Shown here: piece after piece, positions 9,976-21,175 of the stretch
Numbering within the stretch: the stretch's first letter is position 1
Layout: each line of letters starts with the position of its first letter
Assembly: GCA_023052935.1 (NCBI GenBank)
Contig: CM041292.1
Location: 197,028,299-197,092,298, forward strand
Source of the DNA: Piezodorus guildinii
Taxonomy: Eukaryota > Arthropoda > Insecta > Hemiptera > Pentatomidae
DNA: 64,000 nucleotides
Direction: 5' to 3'
Translations under genes and position numbers: made by a program
The notes under the pieces: model-generated
What the model was told of the DNA's origin: nothing
The model's input: the letters and a program-made list of their open reading frames with translations, nothing else
Database searches by the model: none

Positions 9976-10676
9976 ACTTTATGCAACTGTAGCGAGTCGG
10001 TCGATGGTACAGCGGGAGTCCTAAATGTTGTTTATCAAAGTTTGATTAAAAAAGGGATCTTTAATGAGTAGCTGACATCGCACTGGCTCGGCACCACAAG
10101 TTTCAAACCCTTTTCAAAGGATGGCATAACTAACGATTTTCTACTAGCATTAAAAATTCCCAAGGCCAGTCTTCTTGATTAAAAAAAAAAAAAAAAATTT
10201 CTTCTGGGACAAGTCCCTTTAGAATAATACAGTATTGTGAGATTTACACTATTGTACCTTAGGCGTATAAGGCTGCTATGCTAGACAATACACCACATGT
10301 GACCGATATTTACTTATAAGCGTAATATAATGTTATTTTGATAAAGACAAAATCTATTATTATGGAATTGGTAGAAGTGCCATATTCCATTAACGGATCG
10401 TGAGTATTACGAAAACTGAAGGAACTACTTGTCAATTGAGACGTTGATTTCCAAAAGGTGGAATAATCGAGAATCAGTCATTCCAAAAACTATCTCAAAA
10501 AAATAATTTATCAGCACCAATATACAAAAGTTACTCTGTACAAAACATTGATTCGCCCAGTCCTTACGTATGGAGCAGAGACATGGACCATGGCAAAAGA
10601 GATGTACCAGAGGTTGGCCGCATTTGAGCGAAAGATACTCAGAAAGATTTTTGGACCGGTGTTGGTTGGTGGAGAG
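9976..10676 (+). repeat. 701-bp duplicated block, copy 1
   Basis: No difference from 11,365-12,065 was seen in a base-by-base reading, including a run of 17 A. It is composite. It holds a degenerate SINE body (9,976-10,180), a CR1-type 3' end with hairpin GGGAC-AA-GTCCC at 10,206, a Penelope-like edge (GAATCAGTCATT near 10,470) and the start of an RTE-like RT fragment on the plus strand (10,515-10,676). The RT is cut at GGTGGAGAG and joined directly to a different RT in antisense orientation. Confidence 0.93.
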
Positions 10677-11364
10677 ATCGGACAGGCAGCCAAAAAGTGA
10701 AAAAGATCTTCTGTTTCATTTGTATTGCACAAACTACATTTATTATTTGTTTTCATGAAATGTTTGTAATTCAGGTTTAATACATCAGCTCTTATTTTAA
10801 TTACCCATCTAATCACCTGCAGTGAATATTTGTCAGTAATATAATTCACTGTGGTTAAATGTGGATAAAAGGGAGAAGTTTTAGAATTCTTAACTTTAAT
10901 AATATTTTGAGTATAAATATCTTTTTGCATTTGAACTCTTAATGCTGCTAGAATATTTTTCCATAACTTGATATTATCACAGTTAAATAAATTTAAGTTA
11001 AAATTTAATCCATGCGATTCTTTCAGATAAAGTATGTTTTTGAACCATGCTATTTTTTTCTTAATTATATGTGATGCTAATATCTTTGGATATCTATGTG
11101 GTGGTAAATTCAAAATTTTAATAATATAATCGAAATGCATCATTAGGGTAAATATAAATATTGGATCTACTTTTGTTTCAAAATGAAGAAAATGAGTGGG
11201 AGTATATTTTGGCAATTTAAATAGTTTTTTAAGAAAAAATCGTTGTAGTTTTTCCACGGCATCATGACTAACCCCACCCCAGACTTGTGCTCCATAGCAC
11301 ATAACTGCCCTACTAATGGAATTAAATATCTCCAACTTTTTGACAGAACTATGTCTTTGTTTTT
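10677..11364 (-). pseudogene. Non-LTR reverse transcriptase C-terminal fragment (duplicate of 15,247-15,930)
   Basis: Encodes the post-palm part of a non-LTR RT: SISRAVMCYGAQVWGG, KLQRFFLKKLFKLP, then a C-terminal zinc-binding stretch [20 protein letters not shown]. It matches the element at 15.2-15.9 kb nearly base for base. The frame here is continuous through 11,150-11,210, where the 15-kb copy has several small indels and breaks. The open frame continues past 10,677 into antisense of the RTE-like block, giving a chimeric 274-codon ORF (10,511-11,335) whose last 50 or so residues are an accident of the junction. It ends exactly where the second 701-bp block begins. Confidence 0.85.
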
Positions 11365-12065
11365 ACTTTATGCAACTGTAGCGAGTCGGTCGATGGTACA
11401 GCGGGAGTCCTAAATGTTGTTTATCAAAGTTTGATTAAAAAAGGGATCTTTAATGAGTAGCTGACATCGCACTGGCTCGGCACCACAAGTTTCAAACCCT
11501 TTTCAAAGGATGGCATAACTAACGATTTTCTACTAGCATTAAAAATTCCCAAGGCCAGTCTTCTTGATTAAAAAAAAAAAAAAAAATTTCTTCTGGGACA
11601 AGTCCCTTTAGAATAATACAGTATTGTGAGATTTACACTATTGTACCTTAGGCGTATAAGGCTGCTATGCTAGACAATACACCACATGTGACCGATATTT
11701 ACTTATAAGCGTAATATAATGTTATTTTGATAAAGACAAAATCTATTATTATGGAATTGGTAGAAGTGCCATATTCCATTAACGGATCGTGAGTATTACG
11801 AAAACTGAAGGAACTACTTGTCAATTGAGACGTTGATTTCCAAAAGGTGGAATAATCGAGAATCAGTCATTCCAAAAACTATCTCAAAAAAATAATTTAT
11901 CAGCACCAATATACAAAAGTTACTCTGTACAAAACATTGATTCGCCCAGTCCTTACGTATGGAGCAGAGACATGGACCATGGCAAAAGAGATGTACCAGA
12001 GGTTGGCCGCATTTGAGCGAAAGATACTCAGAAAGATTTTTGGACCGGTGTTGGTTGGTGGAGAG
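11365..12065 (+). repeat. 701-bp duplicated block, copy 2
   Basis: Same sequence and length as 9,976-10,676. Here the RTE-like RT continues normally past 12,065, so this is the parent-like copy. The CR1-type hairpin lies at 11,595-11,606. Confidence 0.93.
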
Positions 12066-12403
12066 TGGAGGAGAAGAAAAAATGAAGAGGTTTACAACCT
12101 TTTTGGAGAGCCTGACGTTGTTTGCGCCGTCAAGCGACATCGCCTAAGATGGGCTGGACATTTGGCCAGGATGGAGAACACGAAACTCCTAAAAGATTAT
12201 TGATGGATATAGTACATGGCCGGAGGAGAGTTGGCCATCCCGCCTTCAATGGAGTGACTGAGTGGCCGCGGATGCGAGGAGCTTAGGAGTCCACAACTGG
12301 ATGGCTGGAGCACAGGACAGAGACTTCTGGAAGTTGCTGGTTGAGGAGGCCTGGACGCGTCAACGTGTTGTAGCGCCAAACCAATAATAATAATAATAAT
12401 AAT
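11904..12403 (+). pseudogene. RTE-like reverse transcriptase C-terminus with (AAT)n tail
   Basis: Translation from about 11,904 gives [46 protein letters not shown] and, after a frame change near 12,195, GRRRVGHP and an RTET..LRRPG end. These are the standard C-terminal blocks of RTE-like insect LINEs, whose proteins end in a W..A.DR..WR..VEEA pattern. The 3' end TTGTAGCGCCAAACC is followed by (AAT)n at 12,383-12,403, a typical tail. The element is strongly 5'-truncated and damaged. Confidence 0.8.
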
Positions 12404-12533
12404 ATACAATATCTACCCGTAACCCATTTTCCTCGAAATTATCCGAAATATCCCCTTGACCATCATTTTGATTTTGATAATCCTGAAATCCTAGCCACCG
12501 TACCTAACAATAAAAAGTGACTCCTCTCCGAAG

Positions 12534-12613
<80 letters not shown>

Positions 12614-13062
12614 ACATATGGAAAAAGATCGAGTACCCGTCAATCATAAAACAGACAAAGAGATAATCTCTCTCTCGTATGCTAACATCTTCCGTCTCCT
12701 TAAATTATAACTTTATCACTTTATTGTACAAATTGCTTGTGTAATTTATATTTTATTTACTTGTGTATATTTATCTTTTCGTTTATAGCACCTCTGGTTT
12801 TTGTTTTTGTTATTTATTTAATTTTATTTTTTATTATATACCTCATGGATCTTTTACATACCTCAGATTCTAGTGTTTATAATTTTCTCTTTAAAATGTT
12901 GAGCCTTATTGTACATACGGATATATTGTTTTTTTTTTTCCATTATATAATTTTGTAAAACTTTTTAAAAACAAAGATAAGATGTAGTATTTACACTTAG
13001 AGGGGAAAACCTTCAGGGTTTTTACATGAACCCCTCCCCATATTACCTATGTTAATGGTTTT
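12404..13062. other. AT-rich stretch with a long (TA)n tract
   Basis: Contains (TA)n at 12,535-12,599. The region from about 12,700 is T-rich on this strand and may belong to the Penelope-like repeat that follows, but no motif proves it. Confidence 0.45.
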
Positions 13063-13430
13063 CCTCAGTTTATGCTTGGACATGGCTCAGTAATGGTACG
13101 TTTATATATATATATTTTTACTTCTATATTAAAGTCTAAAGTCTTGTAAAAAAAATTTTATGCTTATCATCATCAGATTATGTATAATATTATTATCATT
13201 TGTATCTATAATATTTAAGTATGTTGATATATTTTCTCCTTTATTTCAAATGTTATCATTGTCACTACATTCAAAAGACAATTTTCATTATCATATTAAT
13301 ATGTATCTCTTTTGTTCTGATATTTGTAGCCCTGATGATGGCTCACAAGCTTGAGGCGAAACGATGGCAAAAATAAAAAAAAAAAAAAAATGACTGATTC
13401 CCGATTATTCCACCTATAATATGATATTTT
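13063..13430 (+). mobile_element. Penelope-like terminal repeat with hammerhead-like core
   Basis: Begins with CAGTTTATGCTTGGACATGG, which recurs as an inverted pair at 62.26-62.31 kb. It contains CTGATGA (13,332-13,338), a hairpin GGCTCA/TGAGGC and GAAAC (13,358-13,362), and ends in TGACTGATTCC..ATTCCACCTA. The same end is found at 42.3 kb (minus) and twice at 62.2-62.4 kb. Penelope-like retroelements are known to carry hammerhead motifs in their terminal repeats. The assignment is by motif only; no Penelope RT or GIY-YIG domain was found here. Confidence 0.6.
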
Positions 13431-14810
13431 TACATATTTATATTTTCCTAATTTATTTTAATCTAAATCTTAAATTTGTTTGTATCTAATGAACACTCAT
13501 GTCCTTTAATAATGTGATTTAGAAATGATTTTAATTTCTTAAAATATTAATTACACATTTTGTTTCATTCAAAAACATACCAGACCATTTCATTTCATAT
13601 CTTTAATATGATTTTATTAATATAGTAAAGAAATGTGAAAGTTTGAAATGTGTTAATGTGAAAAGATTCTAATTAGCTGGTTTAATAATATAATAATGAG
13701 AGATTTTCGCGCTTTCTGTAAAATTCTTTCAGAATGGATACAGTACCTTTTCGAAATCAACGTATCAATTATTCCAGTACAATATTTGCTAAATTATGCC
13801 TCGTCTGATATTATCTAATATGCACTGACAGTGAAACGCAATGTTCCGGACTGATTATATAGTTGTATTACACACGCGACATAGTTCACTATCAGCACTA
13901 TTCTCATCCTCGACAAGAAGCTATAATTTATAATAATTATTTTTGCTTTAAATAAGGCTTTAATGTTTGATTGGCATAATCAGATGTTCATACTACACAT
14001 CATCGTAATAAGAGCTGACCGTAAAAAGATTTGACAATAGCCAATATTCTAAATATTAAACAATTGAGTGAATACTGGCTACTTTTCCAGAAAAAAAAAG
14101 AAATGTTGTTCAATCTTTGCTTTTTGATTTGAACCTTTTTAACAAAGTGGAAACAAAATAAACTGCACCTTGTTTTAAACCTCTTTACGTATAGAGATGA
14201 CGAGGTTCCTCAGAAAGATTTAAGAAAAATATCGTATTTCTACATCCCATGAAAAGTCCTGGGCACAGTACTACTATGTATAACAGAAACCGATTTTGAT
14301 AGAGGGTTGAAGAATCGGTTTGACAAATGGGAAGAACTCACACCGTACCTGGATATGGAAAAATGAATTAGATTGCTTAGAGCTGAATAAAAACCTCTCT
14401 TTCACAATAGTACTGCCAGAAAGCTTTTAAATAATATCCGATAGAATGTTTAAGCTCTTGTGGTAGGGAAGTGCCTCGATTTGCAGCTGCAATAACAGAC
14501 CTTTTAAGTGTTTTTTTTTTTTTTTTTAATCCAGTTCTCAAGAATCTAGAGCAGAGCTTAGGCAGAAGTCGACATAATCAAAAGAAAGTATAATCCATAA
14601 GATGATACCCTCTTTCTAGAATAATTTAGACATTTGAAAATAAGAGATGACTTAACAGTCCTCGGAGAAAGCAGTTGCTAGAGACCGAGGGAAATGGGAT
14701 TCAGGGAGATGGAACAGAAAAGAAAGGTATTCCAGATTTAAAAGCCTACCCAAAGAAGAACCACCCAACATCATAACCAAGATATTAAACAGAGATAGAA
14801 AAGTCTGTTT
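13431..14810. other. Unassigned AT-rich sequence
   Basis: No coding similarity, tRNA or repeat family was recognised. A 19-bp poly(T) run lies near 14,511-14,529 and could be the tail of an unrecognised minus-strand retrocopy. Confidence 0.45.
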
Positions 14811-16256
14811 TTATTTTTCAAAATTAAGTACATCAAATAGCCAATAAGAAAATAAAAATAAAATAAACAAATTACAAATTACGAAATACAATAATAAAAA
14901 TCAGACACACTACATGGTCTGTTGACCGTCCGTGGAGTCTGTGTTTATTAACAAAATTAATCCTTAATCTATCAATATAAATAATCAATAACAAAATAAG
15001 AAACAAACACTTCCCATGCTATTTATTTACTAAAATTAATTCACAAATAGTCAAATTTACAATTAGTTAAATTTAATTTAACAAATTCACTAATAGTTAA
15101 ATTCTCTCGTTAGTAACATTCTATAAGAAAAAGCCGATCTGGAGAAATTAACTAACGCCAGCCAATCTTTTCCATTTATCAACTCTAAAACTTGATCCCA
15201 CGTTAAATTTTTAGAATTAAAATATTTTTTTCTGAACTCAGTAAGAATCGGACAGGCAGCCAAAAAGTGAAAAAGATCTTCTGTTTCATTTGTATTGCAC
15301 AAACTACATTTATTATTTGTTTTCATGAAATGTTTGTAATTCAGGTTTAATACATCAGCTCTTATTTTAATTACCCATCTAATCACCTGCAGTGAATATT
15401 TGTCAGTAATATAATTCACTGTGGTTAAATGTGGATAAAAGGGAGAAGTTTTAGAATTCTTAACTTTAATAATATTTTGAGTATAAATATCTTTTTGCAT
15501 TTGAACTCTTAATGCTGCTAGACTATTTTTCCATAACTTGATATTATCACAGTTAAATAAATTTAAGTTAAAATTTAATCCATGCGATTCTTTCAGATAA
15601 AGTATGTTTTTGAACCATGCTATTTTTTTCTTAATTATATGTGATGCTAATATCTTTGGATATCTATGTGGTGGTAAATTCAAAATTTTAATAATATAAT
15701 CGAAATGCATCATTAGGGTAAATAAATATTGGATCTATTTTGTTTCAAAATGGAAAAAAATGAGTGGGTATATTTTGGCAATTTAAATAGTTTTTTAAGA
15801 AAAAATCGTTGTAGTTTTTCCACGGCATCATGACTAACCCCACCCCAGACTTGTGCTCCATAGCACATAACTGCCCTACTAATGGAATTAAATATCTCCA
15901 ACTTTTTGACAGAACTATGTCTTTGTTTTTCCATAAACTGGCCCCAAATCAAATTCAAACCCACCTTAGCTTTATTCAGTTTTTCTTCGAGGTGTTTTGT
16001 CATTGAAAGAGTAGGCGTAAGAGTGATCCCTAGATATTTGTACTGCTGTACTACTTCAATATTTTCTGAGCCTATGAACCATTTTTCTTTACGCGCTGGC
16101 CTACCACCATTTCGAAAGACCCTTATTTTTGATTTTGCCAGATTTATTCTCAGATTCCATTTATTGCAGTAGTTTTCTAGAGAGTTAATCATATTCTGTA
16201 ATATCGAGGGATGTGAGGATAAGAGCACAATATCATCCGCATAGGCTAAGTGATAT
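14811..16256 (-). pseudogene. 5'-truncated non-LTR retrotransposon, RT palm to C-terminus
   Basis: Minus-strand RT beginning abruptly at about 16,256 just before YHLAYADDIVLLS, so fingers and most of the palm are missing. It continues with NKWNLRINLAKSK, YKYLGITLTPTLSM, VMCYGAQVWGG and, after a break, MMHFDYIIKILNLPP and [20 protein letters not shown], stopping at 15,090. The break near 15,715-15,775 is a cluster of small indels; the duplicate at 10,677-11,364 is uninterrupted there. The 3' UTR runs to about 14,811 and is A-rich on the element strand. The YADD box is intact. No RNase H is seen. Clade is unresolved. Confidence 0.83.
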
Positions 16257-17195
16257 TAAACAGTATATAATGTATATAGTTTTATAAACGTTTTTATTCA
16301 AAAATAAGTTATTTTTTAATATGTACAATGTTTATTGGTAAGTTTAAAATTACAAATCAGGTTTGGAAAATATTCAAATTTAAATTCCTTACAGCAGAGG
16401 ATCCGAAATGCGTCTCACCGGTTTCGATTAAACTTTTTTTTTCCTAGTGAAACTGGACATTAAACTATTAGACTGCAAAATATTAGGTGCCAACGCTTCC
16501 CAGGAGTCGCGTAAAAAATCGAAAAGTTGCGTGCGAAAAGCACATTTTATTGAACATCTCCGGTTCTATTGAAGGCAGAAAAAAAGTTGAGCATCAGAAT
16601 TACCTAGCTCAATGCGGAATGGTAAACAAATAAGCCATTAAAATATTTTCGTTTTATGCTTGGTAATAACCCTAAACATATTTCACCTGTTTAATGTTTA
16701 TCAAACTTGATCCCAAAATATATTATTGAATTTAAGCCTCGGTACTTAACTTTTTATTCGTGAATTTTAAATTGCATAGGTATCTTTTTTTTTATTATTT
16801 TTTTTTTCTATAAAAAATTGTTGCCATCCGTTTCTGTTTTTTTTTCGGTCTGAAGACTCTTAGACGCGCAGTATGGTAACCTGACGTTTATTTGATATAA
16901 TTTAGCAAAAAAAGTTAATTATATTTTTAATTTATATATTAATTATTTATTTTTATTGTATAAATTTACAAAATAACATTGAGTAAAAAGCTTAGCCAAC
17001 CCCGAAATCCAATCCCGATACCACAAGTCTATACCTGATCAATTACCTCCAATGACCACCTTTCTAGCTTAAGCCATGAATATGACCCATAACATGATCT
17101 TCCTACTTAATTTTCGGTCTACCTCTCAGTGTCGTGCCAGTCAGGTTTTCCAAGATTCCATATCAAAAGTCCCGATGATATTTATAGGGTAGGGT
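16257..17195. other. AT-rich sequence, nothing recognised
   Basis: No features supported apart from homopolymer T runs near 16,790-16,845. Confidence 0.45.
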
Positions 17196-17360
17196 CATTA
17201 CTCATTTTTTTTTTAAATTAGCCACCAGTTCGCTGACGGGTCTCACACACTCTAGAAAAGGTTTTGAGTGAATGACCACTATTTAATTAATGCTTGAAAA
17301 AGTCCTGGAAAATGACTAGGACTCGAACCCACAGACACGGGCTCCCAGTTAATATGGAAT
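17196..17360 (-). mobile_element. tRNA-derived SINE (family 2), degenerate
   Basis: On the minus strand the head contains GGGTTCGAGTCCTAG, a B-box-like element, followed by a body with TTTCCAGGACTTTTTCAAGC and GTGAGACCCGTCAGCG. The body matches the better copy at 54,500-54,690 (GCTTGAAAAAGTCCT, GTTCGGTCTCACA). The A box is not convincing here. Confidence 0.6.
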
Positions 17361-18248
17361 GATTTAAAAATTTAAATCTGGTTTTGACCATGAGGTAAAA
17401 AACATAAAATAATTTATTTTATGATTTTCAAAAAAATAAATAAATATGCTTTTCCAGAAATACTTCCATGTCACGTATTCTTAGGAACAATGTTGGTTTG
17501 TTATGGAGGGTTTGGCCTTCTATCCCACGCCTTTATTTCCCTATATCCCGAGATAGTGTTCGAAAGTACATTTACAAAGAGTCCTTTATACATCCTCAGA
17601 CTACGTTTATAACCTCATTCCATAGGACCCACATCGGAAATAAAAGTGTATATAGGAAGGAAGACAAAGCTATATAAAGAAGGGCACTATAGCAGTGCTA
17701 ATAAATTGGGGGCATAGAGAGGAGGCAGACCCAGCGGAAGGAGCTAAGACAGAGGACACTACGTGATCCTGATACAGATGGCACTTCCTATCGATCAAGA
17801 GTGATCCCTTCTCTCCTCGTCCGTTCAAATATATTTCTGAACTGAGGACATCCGTCCTACCGTGTCCAACGATATCTCTTATTTATTGTTTTCTTCCTTT
17901 TCCAGTTCCTCTCCTCGTTTCGGCGATATTCTTCAAAATAACGACCCAACGTCCGCTCCTTCCAGGTCGGAAATGAACCTGTGATATCTTTAGGTGAATA
18001 TCTATACGTTCCGCCGTGTATAAAACGATTGAGATGATTGAATATAATCTGAAAAAAAGAAACAAAGTAAGGTAATGCAGTGGCTAGCACAACAGATTTC
18101 AATGACCAAGGTCAAGAGATGGAACAGGGAAGATGAATCTAGGATTTTTTAAAGGTAGCAGAAAATCCTTTGTTATGGCGTCCTTCGGAGGAGAGAAGAA
18201 AAAGTAAAATGTTGTTCCTGAGTCTGTGATAGGGTCAAGTACTAATTA
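17361..18248. other. Unassigned sequence
   Basis: A somewhat higher-GC stretch at 17,690-18,130 with overlapping short open frames but no domain. It could be a decayed element; I cannot name it. Confidence 0.4.
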
Positions 18249-18964
18249 TTGGGTTGTTTCACATGAAATGTCCGTTTTTATAGTTTCTGAAATACATAAA
18301 GGATTTTGCAGGTCTCTGTTGTTTTCTTCCGAATGTTTACATATTTAAAGTAAACAGTTACTAATCCTCTATCTATTTATTATATAAATAAATTACCCAC
18401 TTTTTAGTATACCTCCAGATATGAACATGGAAACACGTGATTTTCGAGTAATATTTTTGTAGGAGTTTAAACTCGGCCATTCAGAAGCTGAGGCCGCTAG
18501 AAATATTTGCAAGGGGATTGGGAAAGAGAGTGTTAATGAACGGACCATTCGCCGTTTGCTAAGTTTTCAGCTAGGGATACCGACTTGTAAAACTTGCCCC
18601 GAGGAAGACCTCCGTCCGTAATAGACAACGATGTCCTCAAACATACAGTAGAAGAAAACCCGTATCAGAAAGAACTGGGCTAAGAAGTTCTCCAACAGAT
18701 TACCACCTGTTCAGGAATTTAGACAACTTCGTCTAAGGAAAACTTTTTGAAACTGATGATCAAGTGAAAAGTGCGTTTTCAGATTTTGTTTCACTTCAAA
18801 GCTCAGAGTTTTCCAGTTCGGGGATAAAAAAGTTGGTGTCACGTTGAGAAAAATGTGTAGAAAAAGAAGGTAAATACTTTGAATAAAATTATCTTGTTTT
18901 CATATCGTATTTTTAATAAAAATCATTTACCTTGGAAACGGATATTTCATGTGACACAACCCAA
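18249..18964 (+). mobile_element. mariner deletion derivative with terminal inverted repeats
   Basis: 716 bp bounded by TA on both sides (18,247-18,248 and 18,965-18,966). The ends are inverted repeats: TTGGGTTGTTTCACATGAAA at the left, and the inverse of TTGGGTTGTGTCACATGAAA at the right. The interior keeps the transposase N-terminus (ETRDFRVIF, stop, EFKLGHSEAEAARNICKG, then a helix-turn-helix-like segment) and the C-terminus (TDYHLFRNLDNF, stop, GKLFETDDQVKSAFSDFVSL). The catalytic DD(D/E) middle is deleted and stops interrupt the frame. It cannot encode transposase but keeps both ends, so it could have been mobilised in trans. Confidence 0.92.
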
Positions 18965-20436
18965 TAAAAATCCCTATCTTATTACAAACTGGTGTCGGAA
19001 AAATTATCATGGTCCGATGACTCATAGCAGAATACAAGTGGCTTTGCGTATTTTTTTAAATTTTATTTTTCTTTTATTTAAGTTTTCAGCTGGGGATTCC
19101 GACTTGTAAAGCTTGCCCCGAGGAAGACCTCCGTCCGTAATAGACAACGATGTCCTCAAACATACAGTAGAAGGAAACCCGTATCAAACAGTTAAAGGAC
19201 TCAGCACAACTAAATCGAAGTGCGTCCACCGTTGCTAGACATTTAAAGTGATTTGGGAAAGTAAAAAAGCTCGATACATGGGTACCATCATGATCTCAGT
19301 GAGCAGCAGCAAGACCCCATGTTTCAAAACATACCGTGCAAAAATTGAAAGAACTGGGCTAAGAAGTTCTCCAACAGATTACCACCTGTTCAGGAATTTA
19401 GACAACTTCGTCTAAGGAAAACTTTTTGAAACTGATGATCAAGTGAAAAGTGCGTTTTCAGATTTTGTTTCACTTCAAAGCTCAGAGTTTTCCAGTTCGG
19501 GGATAAAAAAGTTGGTGTCACGTTGAGAAAAATGTGTAGAAAAAGAAGGTAAATACTTTGAATAAAATTATCTTGTTTTCATATCGTATTTTTAATAAAA
19601 ATCATTTACCTTGGAAACGGATATTTCATGTGACACAACCCAATAAAAATCCCTATCTTATTACAAACTGGTGTCGGAAAAATTATCATGGTCCGATGAC
19701 TCATAGCAGAATACAAGTGGCTTTGCGTATTTTTTTAAATTTTATTTTCTTTTATTTAAGTTTTCAGCTGGGGATTCCGACTTGTAAAGCTTGCCCCGAG
19801 GAAGACCTCCGTCCGTAATAGACAACGATGTCCTCAAACATACAGTAGAAGGAAACCCGTATCAAACAGTTAAAGGACTCAGCACAACTAAATCGAAGTG
19901 CGTCCACCGTTGCTAGACATTTAAAGTGATTTGGGAAAGTAAAAAAGCTCGATACATGGGTACCTCATGATCTCAGTGAGCAGCAGCAAGACCCCATGTT
20001 TCAAAACATACCGTGCAAAAATTGAAAGAACTGGGCTAAGAAGTTCTCCAACAGATTACCACCTGTTCAGGAATTTAGACAACTTCGCCAAAGGAAAACT
20101 TTTTGAAACTGATGATCAAGTGAAAAGTGCGTTTTCAGATTTTGTTTCACTTCAATGTTCAGAGTTTTCCAGTTCGGGGATAAAAAAGTTGGTGTCACGT
20201 TGAGAAAAATGTTTAAAAAAAGAAGGTAAATACTTGGAATAAAATTATCTTGTTTTCATATCGTATTTTTAATAAAAATCCTTGACCTTGAAAACGGACA
20301 TTGCATGTGACACAACCCAACAAAAATCCCTATCTTATTATAAACTGGATAGGAAAAAATAATCATGGTCCGATGACTCATAGCAGAATACAAGTGGTTT
20401 TGCGTATTTTTTTAATTTTCATTTTATTAAAAAGGT
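18562..20436 (+). repeat. Tandem array of mariner 3' half plus flanking DNA
   Basis: Three units begin at AGTTTTCAGCT: 18,562-19,080 (519 bp), 19,081-19,758 (678 bp) and 19,759-20,436 (678 bp). Each holds mariner coding sequence, the 3' inverted repeat and the same 115 bp of non-mariner flank. Units 2 and 3 contain 159 bp of transposase sequence (KQLKDSAQLNRSAST-like) missing from unit 1. Unit 3 is the least damaged: its DNFAKGKLFE is open (19,967-20,203), where units 1 and 2 have a stop. Confidence 0.93.
19967..20203 (+). pseudogene. mariner transposase C-terminal fragment (best preserved unit)
   Basis: About 55 residues match the end of mariner transposase: SSPTDYHLFRNLDNFAKGK, FETDDQVKSAFSDFVSL and GIKKLVSR. 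The third catalytic acidic residue normally lies upstream of PTDYHLF and is not in this piece. The family role is cut-and-paste at TA sites. Confidence 0.85.
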
Positions 20437-21044
20437 TGTATTTTGAATTCAGGGCTAAAATAACTCTATCGGTTATTGGTCCTCAATGTTAATAAACAAA
20501 TAAAAATGATCTAATCTGGTGGTTTTAAACAAAAATGTTTAGCAGACCCCTTCATACTATTAGTTAAATGGCAAGGCTAAATCTAAATATTTGGAACTTA
20601 TTTAAATTTTTCCTGGGCTACACCTTGTCACGTACATTTCATGCAAAATGCCTCTACCGAAACTCTTTGTTCCAGAAATCCCACGTGTGGGAAATATAAA
20701 TAAAGAACGATGAACCAGGCTCTAGGAGTTTACTTCAATTCGCGAAACATATAAAAACTAAAATTTAATATTAAACCTGGCAGATTAACCTATAGGATTT
20801 TTTTAAGGTATGAATAGCCCTTCATTGTGATTTCGTATAGAGGAAACGTTAAATGGTTGTTCACAGGTTGAGCAAAGTCAGGTAAACGTTAAAGATCTCC
20901 TTTCTGATAAACTTGGAAATACTTAAATAACGTTCCATAGGCACAGTAGTATGCAATAACGTTACGTGGATAAAAAATAAAATTAAAACATATATAAGAA
21001 GTAATTTATACAAATACTCATAAAGAATTCAAAAAAATTCCATA
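20437..21044. other. Unassigned sequence
   Basis: Nothing recognised beyond AT-rich DNA. Confidence 0.4.
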
Positions 21045-21175
21045 GAAATTCCATTTAATTAATTCTTTAATGGTTTCACTCATTTTTTTCACTCTTACTG
21101 TAGTACAATACAAAATTCTATAATTGCTTTTAAAAACGGAGGTAAGTGAAAGCCGTGTGTTGCCCGCGCCACATT
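21045..21175 (-). repeat. Inverted-end dispersed repeat, left-end fragment
   Basis: On the minus strand GGCGCGGGCAACACACGG, then CTTTCACTTACCTCCG, then a body shared with the 23.1-kb copy (GTGAAACCATTAAAGAATTA). Truncated after about 130 bp. Confidence 0.8.

Noticed and set aside
13332..13362. Confident annotation as a functional hammerhead ribozyme
   Set aside because: Core boxes and stem II are visible, but no stem III partner or cleavage triplet could be placed in type I or type III order.
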